A stretch of DNA of 48,544 nucleotides, taken from contig NZ_JXCA02000024.1 in the NCBI RefSeq assembly GCF_000828085.3, forward strand, positions 346,834 to 395,377, read 5' to 3'. The number at the start of each line of letters is the position of its first letter. The stretch's first letter is position 1. Below are positions 28,815 through 38,989 of this stretch, piece by piece. This DNA comes from Scytonema tolypothrichoides VB-61278. GTDB taxonomy: Bacteria > Cyanobacteriota > Cyanobacteriia > Cyanobacteriales > Nostocaceae. Under the pieces are notes generated by a model, which was not told where the DNA came from, did not search any database, and worked only from the letters and a program-made list of their open reading frames with translations. A program made the position numbers and the translations under genes.

Positions 28815-28959
28815 GATAGAGGCATTCGCTGCGGGAAGGTGGGCAACAGCATTTACGCAACGAATGAGTTAAATCTTGATGAGTACCCGTTGAACAAGCT
28901 GGGAATAGACTGCTAGTGCTTGAGCCACAACTTGATCCATATTGTAATCAGGTCATACG

Positions 28960-29130
28960 CGCGTTCCATATGTCCCCTTGGGACACGCTAGCCCCTAAGG
29001 GGGCGCTGCGCGTTAGCCCTCTGGGCGTGCGCTTTGCGCATACGCGAACAGAGAGAATAAAAAACCGCAGAGGCGCAGAGAACGCAGAGGAAGAGATAGG
29101 GAGAGGGAGAGGGAGAGAGAAAATTTTCTG
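28960..29130. repeat. Composite interspersed repeats
   Basis: Palindromes such as GTCCCCTTGGGAC and TAGCCCCTAAGGGGGCG are followed by GTGCGCTTTGCGCATACGCG and an ACCGCAGAGGCGCAGAGAAC tract, then GGGAGAGGGAGAGGGAGAGA. All are typical cyanobacterial spacer repeats. No gene is supported anywhere in 28815-29294. Confidence 0.7.
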
Positions 29131-29174
29131 TTTGAATGCAGTGTGCGTATCAACTTTTATTTGCAAATCATCAG

Positions 29175-29246
29175 TAGACCTCTCCAAAAATGGCTATGAA
29201 ACTAATACCCCGCGCTTGCACTAAAAATCATTGTTGGAGAGGTCTA
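29175..29246. mobile_element. MITE-like element, 72 bp with 13-bp perfect terminal inverted repeats
   Basis: TAGACCTCTCCAA (29175-29187) and TTGGAGAGGTCTA (29234-29246) are exact complements around 46 bases with no coding potential. Ends starting with TA fit the TA target preference of IS630/mariner-type transposases. No transposase is nearby, so movement would need one supplied in trans. Confidence 0.5.
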
Positions 29247-29294
29247 GTTACCGTAAACTCATGAAAATGCCCATTTCTCTTTCTTTTGAGAAAG

Positions 29295-30476
29295 TCAGTT
29301 GCCGATTGGGGGTGCTAAAGAAACTCGTGGAGTCCCACCACCACCCACATTCTTGAGTCCGTTGTTATCGACAATATAAAGTGCTTTAAATAACTTCATA
29401 AAGTCGTCGTAAAATTTTCCACTAGCAGTTTGGAAATCATAACCATAAGTTGCCCGGAACTCCTCAACAACTCCTTTTTCTACACATAAGTAATGTGCGT
29501 CCCAACCTGCATCATCAACAACGTAAGCACCATAATTTTGTAATGTCTGAAACAGCTTTTGAGCTGCTGGTGTTTGCAGTTTTAATCTTGCTGCAGTGAC
29601 ATTGCTAGGAATTGCCAGAAGTGTTCCTTGTACTAATTTGGGATTAGTACCGTGATATTGATTGGCGGCGTTACTGTCAGCAATGTAGGCAGGCCAACGA
29701 TATCCTGGAACAGTACGAGAGTAGTGAAGGTATTTTTCTCCCCAAATAACAACTTTTAATGCATGGCGGATGGGTTGATTATTTGTGAGTTCACCTTTGC
29801 GAATAGATCCACCGATAGAAGAGAGACCAGAACCGAGGTGTCCGCCTTTGATACCGTCACCATAAATATCAACGCCGCCCCAAGGGTTACGCCACCCATG
29901 AACAGATCCTCCTGCTGTACAGCGTGCTAGTGGTTCAAACTGTTCAAGAGTTTTACCATCAGGCATGAGAAAGGCTGAGGCATTGTTGGGTGTATGATAT
30001 GGCTGACTTGTGGCATCTGGAACAATCAAGTTGTCTGGCACAGGTAGTGAAATTCCCATAGATTGAGTTCCTGTACAGCGTCCTGGTCCAAAATTGCCAG
30101 GACTGTAAACCGGACGTAGAGGATCGCTGCTGTTGAGTTTGTAGAAGTATTCTTCATCTGCGGAAGCATATTTTGCTTGTTGAATATTTGCTGGTCGGTA
30201 AACTGCGCGAGAGCCAATCGGCATATTCCATATAGAATTGGATGCGAAAGGCCATAGCCATTTGTCGCGTTTGCCTTGAGTGGTGGTAGATTTGGCAATA
30301 TAAATGTAGTCGGTGTTCTGGGTCATGGTGGCGGTAGTAGAACCATAACTTAGATACAAGAGCAAGCTAACCAAAAATATCGTTAAGAAAACATACGTTA
30401 TGTTGCTTAACTGACGCTTCTTCTGCCCTAGTTGCCGTAAAAATACCGTATATTTACGAGCTTTGTTGGTCGTCAA
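29295..30476 (-). CDS. Membrane-anchored extracytoplasmic protein, family unknown to me
   Basis: About 393 residues from TTG 30476, which has AAGGAG nine bases upstream; a TTG at 30506 without a ribosome-binding site is also in frame. A single hydrophobic helix (ITYVFLTIFLVSLLLYLSY) follows a basic N-terminus, so the protein is anchored or secreted. The large domain reads LWPFASNSIWNMPIGSRAVY, LARCTAGGSVHGWRNPWGG, and GGHLGSGLSSIGGSIRKGEL. It also has an Asp/Tyr-rich GAYVVDDAGWDAHYLCVE and conserved-looking Cys residues. It resembles a globular secreted family found in cyanobacteria and actinobacteria, but I can name no activity. Confidence 0.6.
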   Translation of the reverse strand: MTTNKARKYTVFLRQLGQKKRQLSNITYVFLTIFLVSLLLYLSYGSTTATMTQNTDYIYIAKSTTTQGKRDKWLWPFASNSIWNMPIGSRAVYRPANIQQAKYASADEEYFYKLNSSDPLRPVYSPGNFGPGRCTGTQSMGISLPVPDNLIVPDATSQPYHTPNNASAFLMPDGKTLEQFEPLARCTAGGSVHGWRNPWGGVDIYGDGIKGGHLGSGLSSIGGSIRKGELTNNQPIRHALKVVIWGEKYLHYSRTVPGYRWPAYIADSNAANQYHGTNPKLVQGTLLAIPSNVTAARLKLQTPAAQKLFQTLQNYGAYVVDDAGWDAHYLCVEKGVVEEFRATYGYDFQTASGKFYDDFMKLFKALYIVDNNGLKNVGGGGTPRVSLAPPIGN

Positions 30477-30591
30477 GTTAGTATGCTCCTTTACTCCTAA
30501 CAACAACTAGGATAGTTTGCCAGATAATAAGCAGGTCATGAATCAATAATCTATGGCAATCCTATATGAGTTGTGAAAATTGCTGGAGTCC

Positions 30592-30624
30592 AGAAACCCG
30601 GTTTCTAGCAGAAACCGGGTTTCT
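30592..30624. terminator. 15-bp perfect hairpin downstream of gap
   Basis: AGAAACCCGGTTTCT, loop AGC, AGAAACCGGGTTTCT. Each arm is itself nearly palindromic, which is a very common cyanobacterial interspersed repeat. It lies 27 bases after the gap stop on the minus strand and is followed by ATTTTT on the plus strand, so it can terminate either way. Confidence 0.6.
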
Positions 30625-30650
30625 AATTTTTCACAAATGATTGATAACTG

Positions 30651-31724
<1,074 letters not shown>

Positions 31725-31833
31725 CTAAACAAAGGGAGAAAGTCAAAAGAAATTATCTTTTACTCTTTACTTCCCAATCCTGACAGTCCCGGTACGCTAA
31801 GGCGTATTTACTTGGCATCTTTTAAGATTTTTG

Positions 31834-32109
31834 CTATTTACACAGCTTTCTGGGTCGTTTTTGGTTAGCATTACAACAATTAGTTTTTGGTTCAAAGTCA
31901 AGACAGCCGAGTGCTTCTAGGGAACATGCTTTCACTGGGTGAACTGTACACTTGAGGCGGTAGTCATTGGTAAAATATTCACAACCACAGCAAGGAATTT
32001 GGTGCAGAGTTTTGAGATGACTTGCTCCTGTTTTCAAAGTTATCCAGACATTCCAAATCAAGAACATCAAAATTGACCACGCACAAACAGCGCAAAAAAG
32101 TGTAACCAT
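31834..32109 (-). CDS. Cys-rich small membrane protein
   Basis: The protein has 91 residues. An N-terminal hydrophobic helix (CAVCAWSILMFLIWNVWI) is followed by a soluble part with CCGCEYFTNDYRLKCTVHPV and CSLEALGCLDFEP. The C-x(2)-C, C-x-H and further Cys spacing suggests a metal- or cluster-binding knuckle. This Cys pattern looks familiar from conserved cyanobacterial hypothetical proteins, but I know no assigned function. It lies between gap and isiA on the same strand without tight spacing. Confidence 0.65.
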   Translation of the reverse strand: MVTLFCAVCAWSILMFLIWNVWITLKTGASHLKTLHQIPCCGCEYFTNDYRLKCTVHPVKACSLEALGCLDFEPKTNCCNANQKRPRKLCK

Positions 32110-32506
32110 AATTGTGAAGCCTCAAAAATAACCTTACCTTAAAAAATTGCCTGCAGCTAACTCCTGGTAACTACAGGCATGAAACATTTATTTAGCTGTT
32201 GTTGAGAGAAACTTTATTAACAGTTAACAGTTATCAGTTATCACTTTTTACTGTTCACTGATTGAAGGTCACGCTTGACGCGATGCTCCCTGAGTGAGCA
32301 TTGCCAAGAGTGCCAAACAAAACCTGAGAACGCCAATGCACCCAAAAAGAACTGGATATCTGCCAAACCAAGACGGTCTGTAGCGTAAAATTCTGGGGGA
32401 AAAACTGTCGTGTTATCCCAACAAATACGTTGGATTTTGGCAATCTAAATGACCTGTTGAAGCGAAGTAGGGTGAGCAATCCCCACCCTACAGTACTAAA
32501 ATCCTT
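32110..32506. other. Repeat-containing spacer behind isiA
   Basis: It holds a short STRR array (32219-32264, TTAACAGTTATCAGTTATCA then TTTTTACTGTTCACTGATTG). I cannot support a gene in it; the longest minus-strand frame (32255-32479) lacks protein-like composition. Confidence 0.5.
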
Positions 32507-33541
32507 TTACGGTTCGGTGCTAAGGGTATTTAATGCTCTTTCAACTTGTCTGAAGTCAACGCCAATGGCTCGCAGTGCATGCCACAGATGACCTTGTAGG
32601 AAGAAGAAAGCTAAGAAGAAGTGGGCGTTTGCCAACCAAGCACGAGAGGTATAAGCGCCATTCGCCAACTTAACGCTATCGGCAAAATAGGGTGTAACAC
32701 CAAACTTGAGTTCTAAAACAGGACCGTAAAATTCCACGGGATAGGCTAAGGTGTTCACTGCACAAAAGTAAGCTGCAACAAATCCCGCTAAGGCTATACC
32801 ACCCAAAGAGTAGGAAAGAATGGCTTCACCACTGAAGATTAAAATCTTCTTCGCCCAAGCAAAAGGCTCTGTGAGGATGTGCCAAATGCCTCCACCAATG
32901 AGCATCAGACCCACATATATATGACCGCCAACTAAATCTTTTAAGTTGTTAACAGTGGCAAAGTGGGTTTGATAGCCGTAGATGACAAATGGGTTGAGGG
33001 TGGGCTGACTCACGAGTCGGACTTCATGAATAGTGGAGTCGTAGAGTCCTCCCCAGAACATTGCTTTCCCCACGAGTAGTAAAGCCCCTACTCCCAAGAA
33101 AATCAGGTGATGTCCCAAGATAAAGCTGAGTTTTTTGGGGTCGTCCCATTCAAAGTGAAATTTACGAGCCCGACCGGAGGCGTCTTTCAAGTTCCGAGGA
33201 CCTTTGAAGGTATGGAAAAGCGCGCCTGCACCTAAAACAGCGGATGAGATGAGGTGCAAAGCCCCAATCACGAAATAGGGGTAAGTATTCACTACCTGAC
33301 CGCCGCTTCCAATACCAAAGCCTAAAGTCGCTAAGTGGGGCAGCAAAATCAGTCCTTGCTCACCCATCGGTACTGCAGGGTTGTATCGAGAGAGTTCAAA
33401 CCAAGTAAATGCACCCGCCCAGAGGGTTGTCAGTGCAGCTTGCGCCACATGTGCGCCGATAAATAAGCCGGAGAGATTGGCGAAGCGAGCGTTACCAGCC
33501 CACCAATCATATTTGACGTTTGGTTCACCGTATGTTTGCAT
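32507..33541 (-). CDS. isiA: Iron-stress chlorophyll-binding protein IsiA (CP43')
   Basis: The protein has 344 residues with six hydrophobic helices and paired His residues. It is a chlorophyll a antenna of the CP43/Pcb family that forms rings around photosystem I under iron limitation. [38 protein letters not shown] and [20 protein letters not shown] are typical. The large lumenal loop of PsbC is absent, as expected for IsiA/Pcb, and length is normal. It lies 87 bases downstream of isiB, which suggests co-transcription and, by analogy, Fur control. Confidence 0.93.
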   Translation of the reverse strand: MQTYGEPNVKYDWWAGNARFANLSGLFIGAHVAQAALTTLWAGAFTWFELSRYNPAVPMGEQGLILLPHLATLGFGIGSGGQVVNTYPYFVIGALHLISSAVLGAGALFHTFKGPRNLKDASGRARKFHFEWDDPKKLSFILGHHLIFLGVGALLLVGKAMFWGGLYDSTIHEVRLVSQPTLNPFVIYGYQTHFATVNNLKDLVGGHIYVGLMLIGGGIWHILTEPFAWAKKILIFSGEAILSYSLGGIALAGFVAAYFCAVNTLAYPVEFYGPVLELKFGVTPYFADSVKLANGAYTSRAWLANAHFFLAFFFLQGHLWHALRAIGVDFRQVERALNTLSTEP

Positions 33542-33628
33542 TACTTTTCTCTGGATAAGTTGTTGCTAGTAATCATCAACAAAGTTGATTGCCAGTAGGC
33601 TTTTGAGTTGAGGAAATGGAAAACTTGG

Positions 33629-34141
33629 CTACAAACCAAATTCTTTCTTTAACTGAGCAACCCAAGCTTTGACTCGCTCTTTTGTTAAATCAGATTGATT
33701 GTCTTCATCAAGTGCCAGTCCCACAAATTTGCCATTCTTGACGGCTTTAGACTCACTGAAGTCATAGCCCTCGGTTGACCAAGAACCAACAGTTTTACCC
33801 CCTTGTTCAGAAATCTTTTCTTCTAGAATCCCGATCGCATCCTGGAAGTTATCAGAATAACCAATCTGGTCTCCAGTACCAAAATATGCAACCAGTTTGC
33901 GACTGAAATCTATGTCGTCCAGGTCGGGGAAAAAGCCATCCCAATCACTTTGAAGTTCGCCAATATTCCAAGTGGGACAGCCAATAATCAGACATTCATA
34001 TTCATCAAAATCACTCGCGTCCACTTTGGCCATATCGTGCAATGTGACGACATTACTACCAAACTCATCGCGAATCATTTCCGCAGCAGATTCAGTTTTG
34101 CCAGTTTGAGTACCATAGAACAGACCAATTTTTTTCGACAT
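33629..34141 (-). CDS. isiB: Flavodoxin IsiB
   Basis: The protein has 170 residues, a long-chain flavodoxin that replaces ferredoxin as FMN electron carrier when iron is scarce. The phosphate loop is FYGTQTGKTES, and the isoalloxazine loops are around GCPTWNIGELQSDWDG and YFGTGDQIGYSDNF. I take ATG 34141, seven bases after AGG; an in-frame GTG at 34147 adds two residues. It precedes isiA. The upstream region is AT-rich, but I could not identify a convincing Fur box by eye. Confidence 0.95.
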   Translation of the reverse strand: MSKKIGLFYGTQTGKTESAAEMIRDEFGSNVVTLHDMAKVDASDFDEYECLIIGCPTWNIGELQSDWDGFFPDLDDIDFSRKLVAYFGTGDQIGYSDNFQDAIGILEEKISEQGGKTVGSWSTEGYDFSESKAVKNGKFVGLALDEDNQSDLTKERVKAWVAQLKKEFGL

Positions 34142-34873
34142 TTTCACACCTAATAGATTGCTTAGCCCCGACTCGTCAACGAACCAACCAGTTCAACTAA
34201 CAAATCGCTACTATTCAAAACCAGAAACCCAAAGAAGGCTTTTTTGCAACTACCTATCCTCCACCTAGCATGAAACTAACTTGCTCCAAGACTGATTTGT
34301 TCAAGTCCAAAGACCTAGAAGTCGTCACCAGAGGTTGGTTAACCCAGCGTTCCCTGACCACCAGGGAATCAATATAGGAGTTTGAACAGCCATGTTAGTC
34401 ATGACTTTCTCTCCTGAAAATTGTCAAAACAACTGGAATACGCATCTTCCTTAATGAAGAAGTATCTCAATAAGTGTTGCGTTTATCGTATCAGACTTCT
34501 TGCAAATTCTTCTCAATCTTTTATGTGAATTTTTGTAAATCTGTAGCCGGAGATTTTTACCTTTCTTCACACAACGACAAATCAGCCCATCAGATAACAC
34601 CCTGAAAGGTTAACAGGACATGATATCAAACACTCTGAAGAAACACAGGGGTGTAAGGGTGTAATATCATGTCCGGATAAAGACTTATCGTTAAGGCAGC
34701 AGGGGAGCGGCTTTTCCGGTTTTTGCACAGATCGTTTAATAATAACTAATTAATCGGACTTGATATAAGGGTGTATGGGCAAAACAAGAATTCCCCCGAA
34801 GGGGGTGGGGGTGTAAGGAAAAAAGGTGTTTCTTTGGTTACGGGTGTGTAATCGCGCCCCTTGGGCACTCATA
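34142..34873. other. Spacer between the Cmr operon end and isiB
   Basis: No gene is visible. It includes a 7-bp hairpin (34350-34368, TTCCCTG-ACCAC-CAGGGAA) and several copies of a GACATGATAT/ATATCATGTCC motif (34617, 34666, 34871) within repetitive GGGTGTAAGGG sequence. The isiB promoter must lie near 34150-34500, and the 3' end of the cmr transcript near 34870. Confidence 0.5.
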
Positions 34874-36571
34874 TCATGTCCCACCCCACAGTTTTTGAAA
34901 ACCTTGTGGTCGATTTTGTTGAGAATTGAGAAACTCCACAAACTGCCGAGACTCAACAGAATCATCGGGAAATAAAGTCAAAAGTTCAAAGTATCTTGGG
35001 GTTTTCTTTGGAATTGGTTTTCCGTTTGGGTCTTGGGGATTTTGGACTAACCTCACAAAAGGGTACATCCGATGCCATAATCGACCTATTCGCCCCATTT
35101 GTCCAGTCACCGATGAGCGGTAAATTGAACCATTCGGCTGTACTCGGTGAATTTCCCTTTGATAAGGTCGGTGTAACCAAAAAATAGCTTCAGATTCTTC
35201 TTTGCTATCAGCTTCTCGTCCCCAGACTTGTACTGTATCTGGATGCCATGCTTCTCGCCAAGGTGCTTTTTGAGTGGGATTGGGAGTTATTCCTTGCAGT
35301 TGCATCCAATCTTGGGCTGATTGACGTACTTTATTTATAAATGCACTCACTTGGTCTAACCTACGCACTTGGACATCTCTAAGGAGCGATCGCTCTCCCA
35401 ACCACTGCCAATGACACCCAATTAAAGGGTTGTATCCATTCTCATAATATTCTTCATAAAACAGACGATGGTCTGCCCTGCGCCAAGATTTGCCGAAACC
35501 ACCCAATACCATAGCGAACTGGGTTAAATTCGCTACTAATCTTGTCAAAGCTTCCTTATGTTCTGGATTTTGTAGTTGACTATTCAACAACCAAACGAGC
35601 TCTCCTTCAACATTGTAAGTCGGTGTAGAATAGTTACCTAACCCAAAGATTCCCATATCTAGATGAGAATTTCGGAAGCTCATACCCAGCAAGCCAACAA
35701 TTGCACCACTGTTACCTTTGATACCACCAAACAGCTGATCAACAATTTGATCAGCCATTTCTGCATTCGTTAATCCACCAAATATCCGCAGCGCATGACC
35801 GCGTATTCCAGCCCGGAAAATATTCGCCCGAAACTCTCCCGTCCCATCAATTAACTTGGCAGCTTGCCCTTGACCTTTGAGATGAGTGCCATATATCACA
35901 TTCCCAGTGTGGTTTTCTGGTTGTCCGTAACCTGCACAAACACGGCTACCAATTCCTGTAGAAAGGGCTTTTTCCCAAATCTTCCAGATTGTTTTCCACT
36001 CGGAATCTTCCAAAGCAACAGTGCTAGAAATCCCAAACTTTAGTGTCGGTTGATGCAGAGAAATCTGAATAAAAGCACCACCATCTTTGTTTCCTGTTTT
36101 AACTTGCCAATTCTGCTGCGGGTGAACGATATCGACTAAATTTTCCGTCCAAGCGGTATCGGTAGGATAACCGCCATGAAAGCGGAGAAGACCTGGTATA
36201 AAATCTTCACTAGCGAGAGACTTGCCGCAATAGCGTTGGGCTTGTTCTTCGGTACAAGCGCGACGGAATATCCCCTTCATACTACTACCAGGATAAAACG
36301 GCCAGCCTCTTGCACCAATGACCGGACGAATCACACCGTCGTCCTGTCCGCTGTTGGTAATAAATCGCCAAGTCAAAGTATACGTGCGACATCTGACTTC
36401 AGAAGGGAGTTCCGAAAGGTTGGGATACGCTTTATCAACCCATTCATCAGCCCAACGTGTGGCATCTTGTTCTTCCGCACCAGGAATAAGTCGCTGAATT
36501 TGGCAACGTCCGCCAATCTGTGCCCGAAACATCATCGGGACTTTTTTGGCAGGATCGGGAATTACAGACAT
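34874..36571 (-). CDS. Type III-B RAMP fusion (Cmr6-like plus Cmr1-like)
   Basis: The protein has 565 residues, about twice a normal RAMP. The first half has the Cas7-like WPFYPGSSMKGIFRRAC (residues 90-106) and a glycine loop GTGIGSRVCAGYGQ, as in Cmr6. From about residue 255 a second RAMP begins with GIRGHALRIFGGLTNAEMAD and QLFGGIKGNSGAIVG, the pattern of Cmr1. In Cmr complexes, Cmr1 and Cmr6 cap the end of the filament that binds the crRNA 3' part. The start ATG overlaps the cmr5 stop (TAATG), so translation is coupled. It is the last gene of the cmr operon. The assignment of each half should be confirmed by profile search. Confidence 0.75.
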   Translation of the reverse strand: MSVIPDPAKKVPMMFRAQIGGRCQIQRLIPGAEEQDATRWADEWVDKAYPNLSELPSEVRCRTYTLTWRFITNSGQDDGVIRPVIGARGWPFYPGSSMKGIFRRACTEEQAQRYCGKSLASEDFIPGLLRFHGGYPTDTAWTENLVDIVHPQQNWQVKTGNKDGGAFIQISLHQPTLKFGISSTVALEDSEWKTIWKIWEKALSTGIGSRVCAGYGQPENHTGNVIYGTHLKGQGQAAKLIDGTGEFRANIFRAGIRGHALRIFGGLTNAEMADQIVDQLFGGIKGNSGAIVGLLGMSFRNSHLDMGIFGLGNYSTPTYNVEGELVWLLNSQLQNPEHKEALTRLVANLTQFAMVLGGFGKSWRRADHRLFYEEYYENGYNPLIGCHWQWLGERSLLRDVQVRRLDQVSAFINKVRQSAQDWMQLQGITPNPTQKAPWREAWHPDTVQVWGREADSKEESEAIFWLHRPYQREIHRVQPNGSIYRSSVTGQMGRIGRLWHRMYPFVRLVQNPQDPNGKPIPKKTPRYFELLTLFPDDSVESRQFVEFLNSQQNRPQGFQKLWGGT

Positions 36572-36972
36572 TAATTGTTTCCTTTATAGCGTTGTGTCCA
36601 CCAAACCATACAGTCACAAAGTTGCGTCAAAACGGCTAAAGCCACCCTTTGCTCATTTATTTTCAATTCCCAAAGCTGGTCAGACATTGCTTGAATTTGG
36701 TTGACATTGTTGACATTAACTGCTTCATTAGGAATTAAAACTCCCGCTTGTTCCATAATTCCTACTAAAGCATCCCAGGTTTCTTTCCAATATTGAGATT
36801 TCTCTGGTTCTTTAGCTTGCAAGCGCAAATGTTCTCCCCAAAAACGTTCTAACCCATAAGCAACAGCCATTCGCATTTTATAAGACTGGTTGAGAGACTT
36901 TTCATCCCGCTTTTTGGCATCCAATACCAATTTTTGCGCTTCTCTGTCTAAATCGTAAGATTTCCAACCCAT
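36571..36972 (-). CDS. cmr5: Cmr5-type small subunit
   Basis: The protein has 133 residues and is mostly helical, with no catalytic motif, in the position and size expected for Cmr5 (Cas11 small subunit), which stacks along the backbone and contacts target RNA. I place the start at ATG 36972, ten bases after AGGAG and two bases after the cmr4 stop; an upstream frame to 37005 overlaps cmr4. Conserved-looking features include LDREAQKLVLDAKKRDEKS and an AVLTQLCDCMVWW C-terminus. Assignment rests mainly on context. Confidence 0.65.
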   Translation of the reverse strand: MGWKSYDLDREAQKLVLDAKKRDEKSLNQSYKMRMAVAYGLERFWGEHLRLQAKEPEKSQYWKETWDALVGIMEQAGVLIPNEAVNVNNVNQIQAMSDQLWELKINEQRVALAVLTQLCDCMVWWTQRYKGNN

Positions 36973-36974
36973 AA

Positions 36975-37805
36975 TTAATAATCTCCTGCTAATCTGACTC
37001 GACAACGACCAAATCCAATCGACTCCAACCCACCAAAATACAGTTCTTGGGATTTTTTATGATCGCCAAAAGGACTCCAACCTTTTTCTTTGACTGCGAC
37101 AGGAAACACTAAAATACTTGCTTCCGGTAAAGCTTCTACATTAAAAAACGCACTTCCATCTACTTTCTTTTCATCATCTGCTAGCTTGACGCGACTTTGA
37201 CGGTAAAGCGCCATATCGTGCAACATGGCAATATCATTGTTAGCAACTACCAGCAAATTATCAGGGTTTAAATCAGTATCAGTTGGTATCCAAGCAGTGA
37301 GATTGTCCTCATGTTCAATTTCGATAAAACCGAGGTTGAAAAACAGAACTCGATGGTTAGTGCCAACTTGACGACTTTGTAAAGCTTTAGGCGCTGTATA
37401 TGGTTTCGGTAAATCTGCAGCTATACCAGTTATTTGCTTGTATCGTTTGAGTAACCAAGGACAAGTCACCCAAACAATTGGTTGACCGGGGCAAAATACG
37501 GGAAGCCAGACCAAAGAAGCGTATTCAAACTTGACTAATGCTTCTGTAGTTTTGTTTTCCTCTCCTGGTATGGCTTCATGACCGTACCATTTTCTTTCCT
37601 TTTCCTTATTATCGGTATTGTTTTCTTTTTGGTGCGATCGCATATCCGCCCTAAACCTACCCCGAATCGAACTCCCAGGAATAATCCCTGTTTGGGTAAA
37701 CTGGTCGCGGAAAATCAGGTTTAAGTTACCTGTTTCTTCTCCCGCACTCGCTCCAACATGCAGAGGTGCTAAAGTTTCAATAATGCCGTATGCTTTTTGG
37801 TACAT
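36975..37805 (-). CDS. cmr4: Cmr4 (Cas7-group backbone), catalytic Asp apparently replaced
   Basis: The protein has 276 residues. It is a RAMP with LHVGASAGEETGNLNLIFRD (residues 15-34), then GIIPGSSIRGRFRADMR, and a C-terminal GLESIGFGRCRV glycine loop. Cmr4/Csm3 subunits form the filament and cut target RNA every six bases using an Asp in the V-D-L-P-I/G-I-D-N-P loop. Aligning by the I-x-(R/K)-(D/E) that follows, Leu28 falls at that Asp, so target cleavage may be lost. It starts 23 bases after cmr3. The assignment to Cmr4 follows from order and length. Confidence 0.8.
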   Translation of the reverse strand: MYQKAYGIIETLAPLHVGASAGEETGNLNLIFRDQFTQTGIIPGSSIRGRFRADMRSHQKENNTDNKEKERKWYGHEAIPGEENKTTEALVKFEYASLVWLPVFCPGQPIVWVTCPWLLKRYKQITGIAADLPKPYTAPKALQSRQVGTNHRVLFFNLGFIEIEHEDNLTAWIPTDTDLNPDNLLVVANNDIAMLHDMALYRQSRVKLADDEKKVDGSAFFNVEALPEASILVFPVAVKEKGWSPFGDHKKSQELYFGGLESIGFGRCRVRLAGDY

Positions 37806-37828
37806 TTATATAACTCCAAACTCACTCA

Positions 37829-38989
37829 TTAGTTGACTGCACTTGGTAAAGGTAGTGCTAACCCACATCCCCAGCGTTTCAGCGAGGGACCTTCCTGAGG
37901 AAACCAATCATCAGACCATTCTTGCCAAGATTTTTCTATCGACTCTTGAACGATGTAAACTGTACCTGGAGGAACTGCATAACGTCCGCGAGACAATAAT
38001 TTCGGCGGTTTTTTACGTTGTTCAAGTTCACTCGAAATAGATTGAGAATCTCCCAAGCGGTAACGGAAAGGTATGGGACGTTCTGTGATTAAAGCTTCTA
38101 GCGACCAAACAGTTTTCTCGTTGCTTTCTGGATTTTCTTGTTGATATTTTGGCTTATTACCTTTTTCCAAATAAACAGGTTCTCGTTTAGATAAGCGATT
38201 GGAACCCCAAACCGCAGGTGTAATTAATGCAAAACTGCGTCCTACATGTTGGTTGAGTAAATCTTGGACAGTCTCGGACAAGTTATGACAACGAACATCG
38301 ACCATGTGTCCCTCCCCACCAAAGCGATACCAATCATCTTTGAGTTGGGTATTGGAAAGATATACTAAACAAGCATCAGGATTTAGTTGCACAGCATTTT
38401 CTAAAAACAAACTACCACGTTCTAAATCTTGATCAACTCTGCGTTCATCTTCTTTGAGTCGGGGATGTAGGTGGGGAGTGTATTTCCAAGGTGGAGTCGC
38501 TACTGGAATTTTTTGAGATTCTTCCTGTTGTCTCAATGCAAGCTTTTCCCACTGCTGAATCGCAATACAGGTTCCTTTATCGAATTTATCAACGACAGAT
38601 GGTAGCCACTTACCTTCAATTTTTCCACTATCTTTGTACCATGTTAGCAAGTGTTCAATTCTGCTATTTTTAACTAAACAATTAAAGGGTGTGGGAACGT
38701 AAAAGTTCTCTGGGTTTTCACTCCAAGCCCAAAATGGACCGGCGAGTTGTAAATTCTTGAGGTATTTTTCATCCCCTTTATAGTATGCTGCAAATAATCC
38801 GGATAAAGCTGCAGCACTAGGAGGAAAACTACTTCCAGAACGTCCGACTAAGTTTTCTGGTGATAAGAATTTCCCCGCGCTACCGTAGAGAAAACCTAAA
38901 GGTTCGATGACTATCAAGTATTTGAATGGAGGACGAGAAGAATTATTTGATGGTGTAGAGTCTTTTTCTACTGTTTCGATTCCTGACAT
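37829..38989 (-). CDS. cmr3: Cmr3 (Cas5-group)
   Basis: The protein has 386 residues. The N-terminal IEPLGFLYGSAGKFLSPENL and the Gly/Ser/Pro-rich GRSGSSFPPSAAALSGLFAA are the characteristic start of Cmr3, the Cas5-like RAMP that binds the crRNA 5' tag and contacts Cas10. The first 22 bases overlap the 3' end of cas10, so the two are translationally coupled. A GRYAVPPGTVYIV segment and a Gly-rich C-terminus (KRWGCGLALPLPSA) complete the RAMP pattern. Length is typical. Confidence 0.82.
   Translation of the reverse strand: MSGIETVEKDSTPSNNSSRPPFKYLIVIEPLGFLYGSAGKFLSPENLVGRSGSSFPPSAAALSGLFAAYYKGDEKYLKNLQLAGPFWAWSENPENFYVPTPFNCLVKNSRIEHLLTWYKDSGKIEGKWLPSVVDKFDKGTCIAIQQWEKLALRQQEESQKIPVATPPWKYTPHLHPRLKEDERRVDQDLERGSLFLENAVQLNPDACLVYLSNTQLKDDWYRFGGEGHMVDVRCHNLSETVQDLLNQHVGRSFALITPAVWGSNRLSKREPVYLEKGNKPKYQQENPESNEKTVWSLEALITERPIPFRYRLGDSQSISSELEQRKKPPKLLSRGRYAVPPGTVYIVQESIEKSWQEWSDDWFPQEGPSLKRWGCGLALPLPSAVN

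Noticed and set aside
28948-29224. ORFs on both strands in 28916-29224
   Set aside because: They translate interspersed repeats (CAEDxxx-type SVRVCAKRTPRGLTRSA) seen at many loci.
34142-34560. Fur box upstream of isiB
   Set aside because: The region is AT-rich, but I found no convincing match to GATAATGATAATCATTATC; control by Fur stays an inference from the family.
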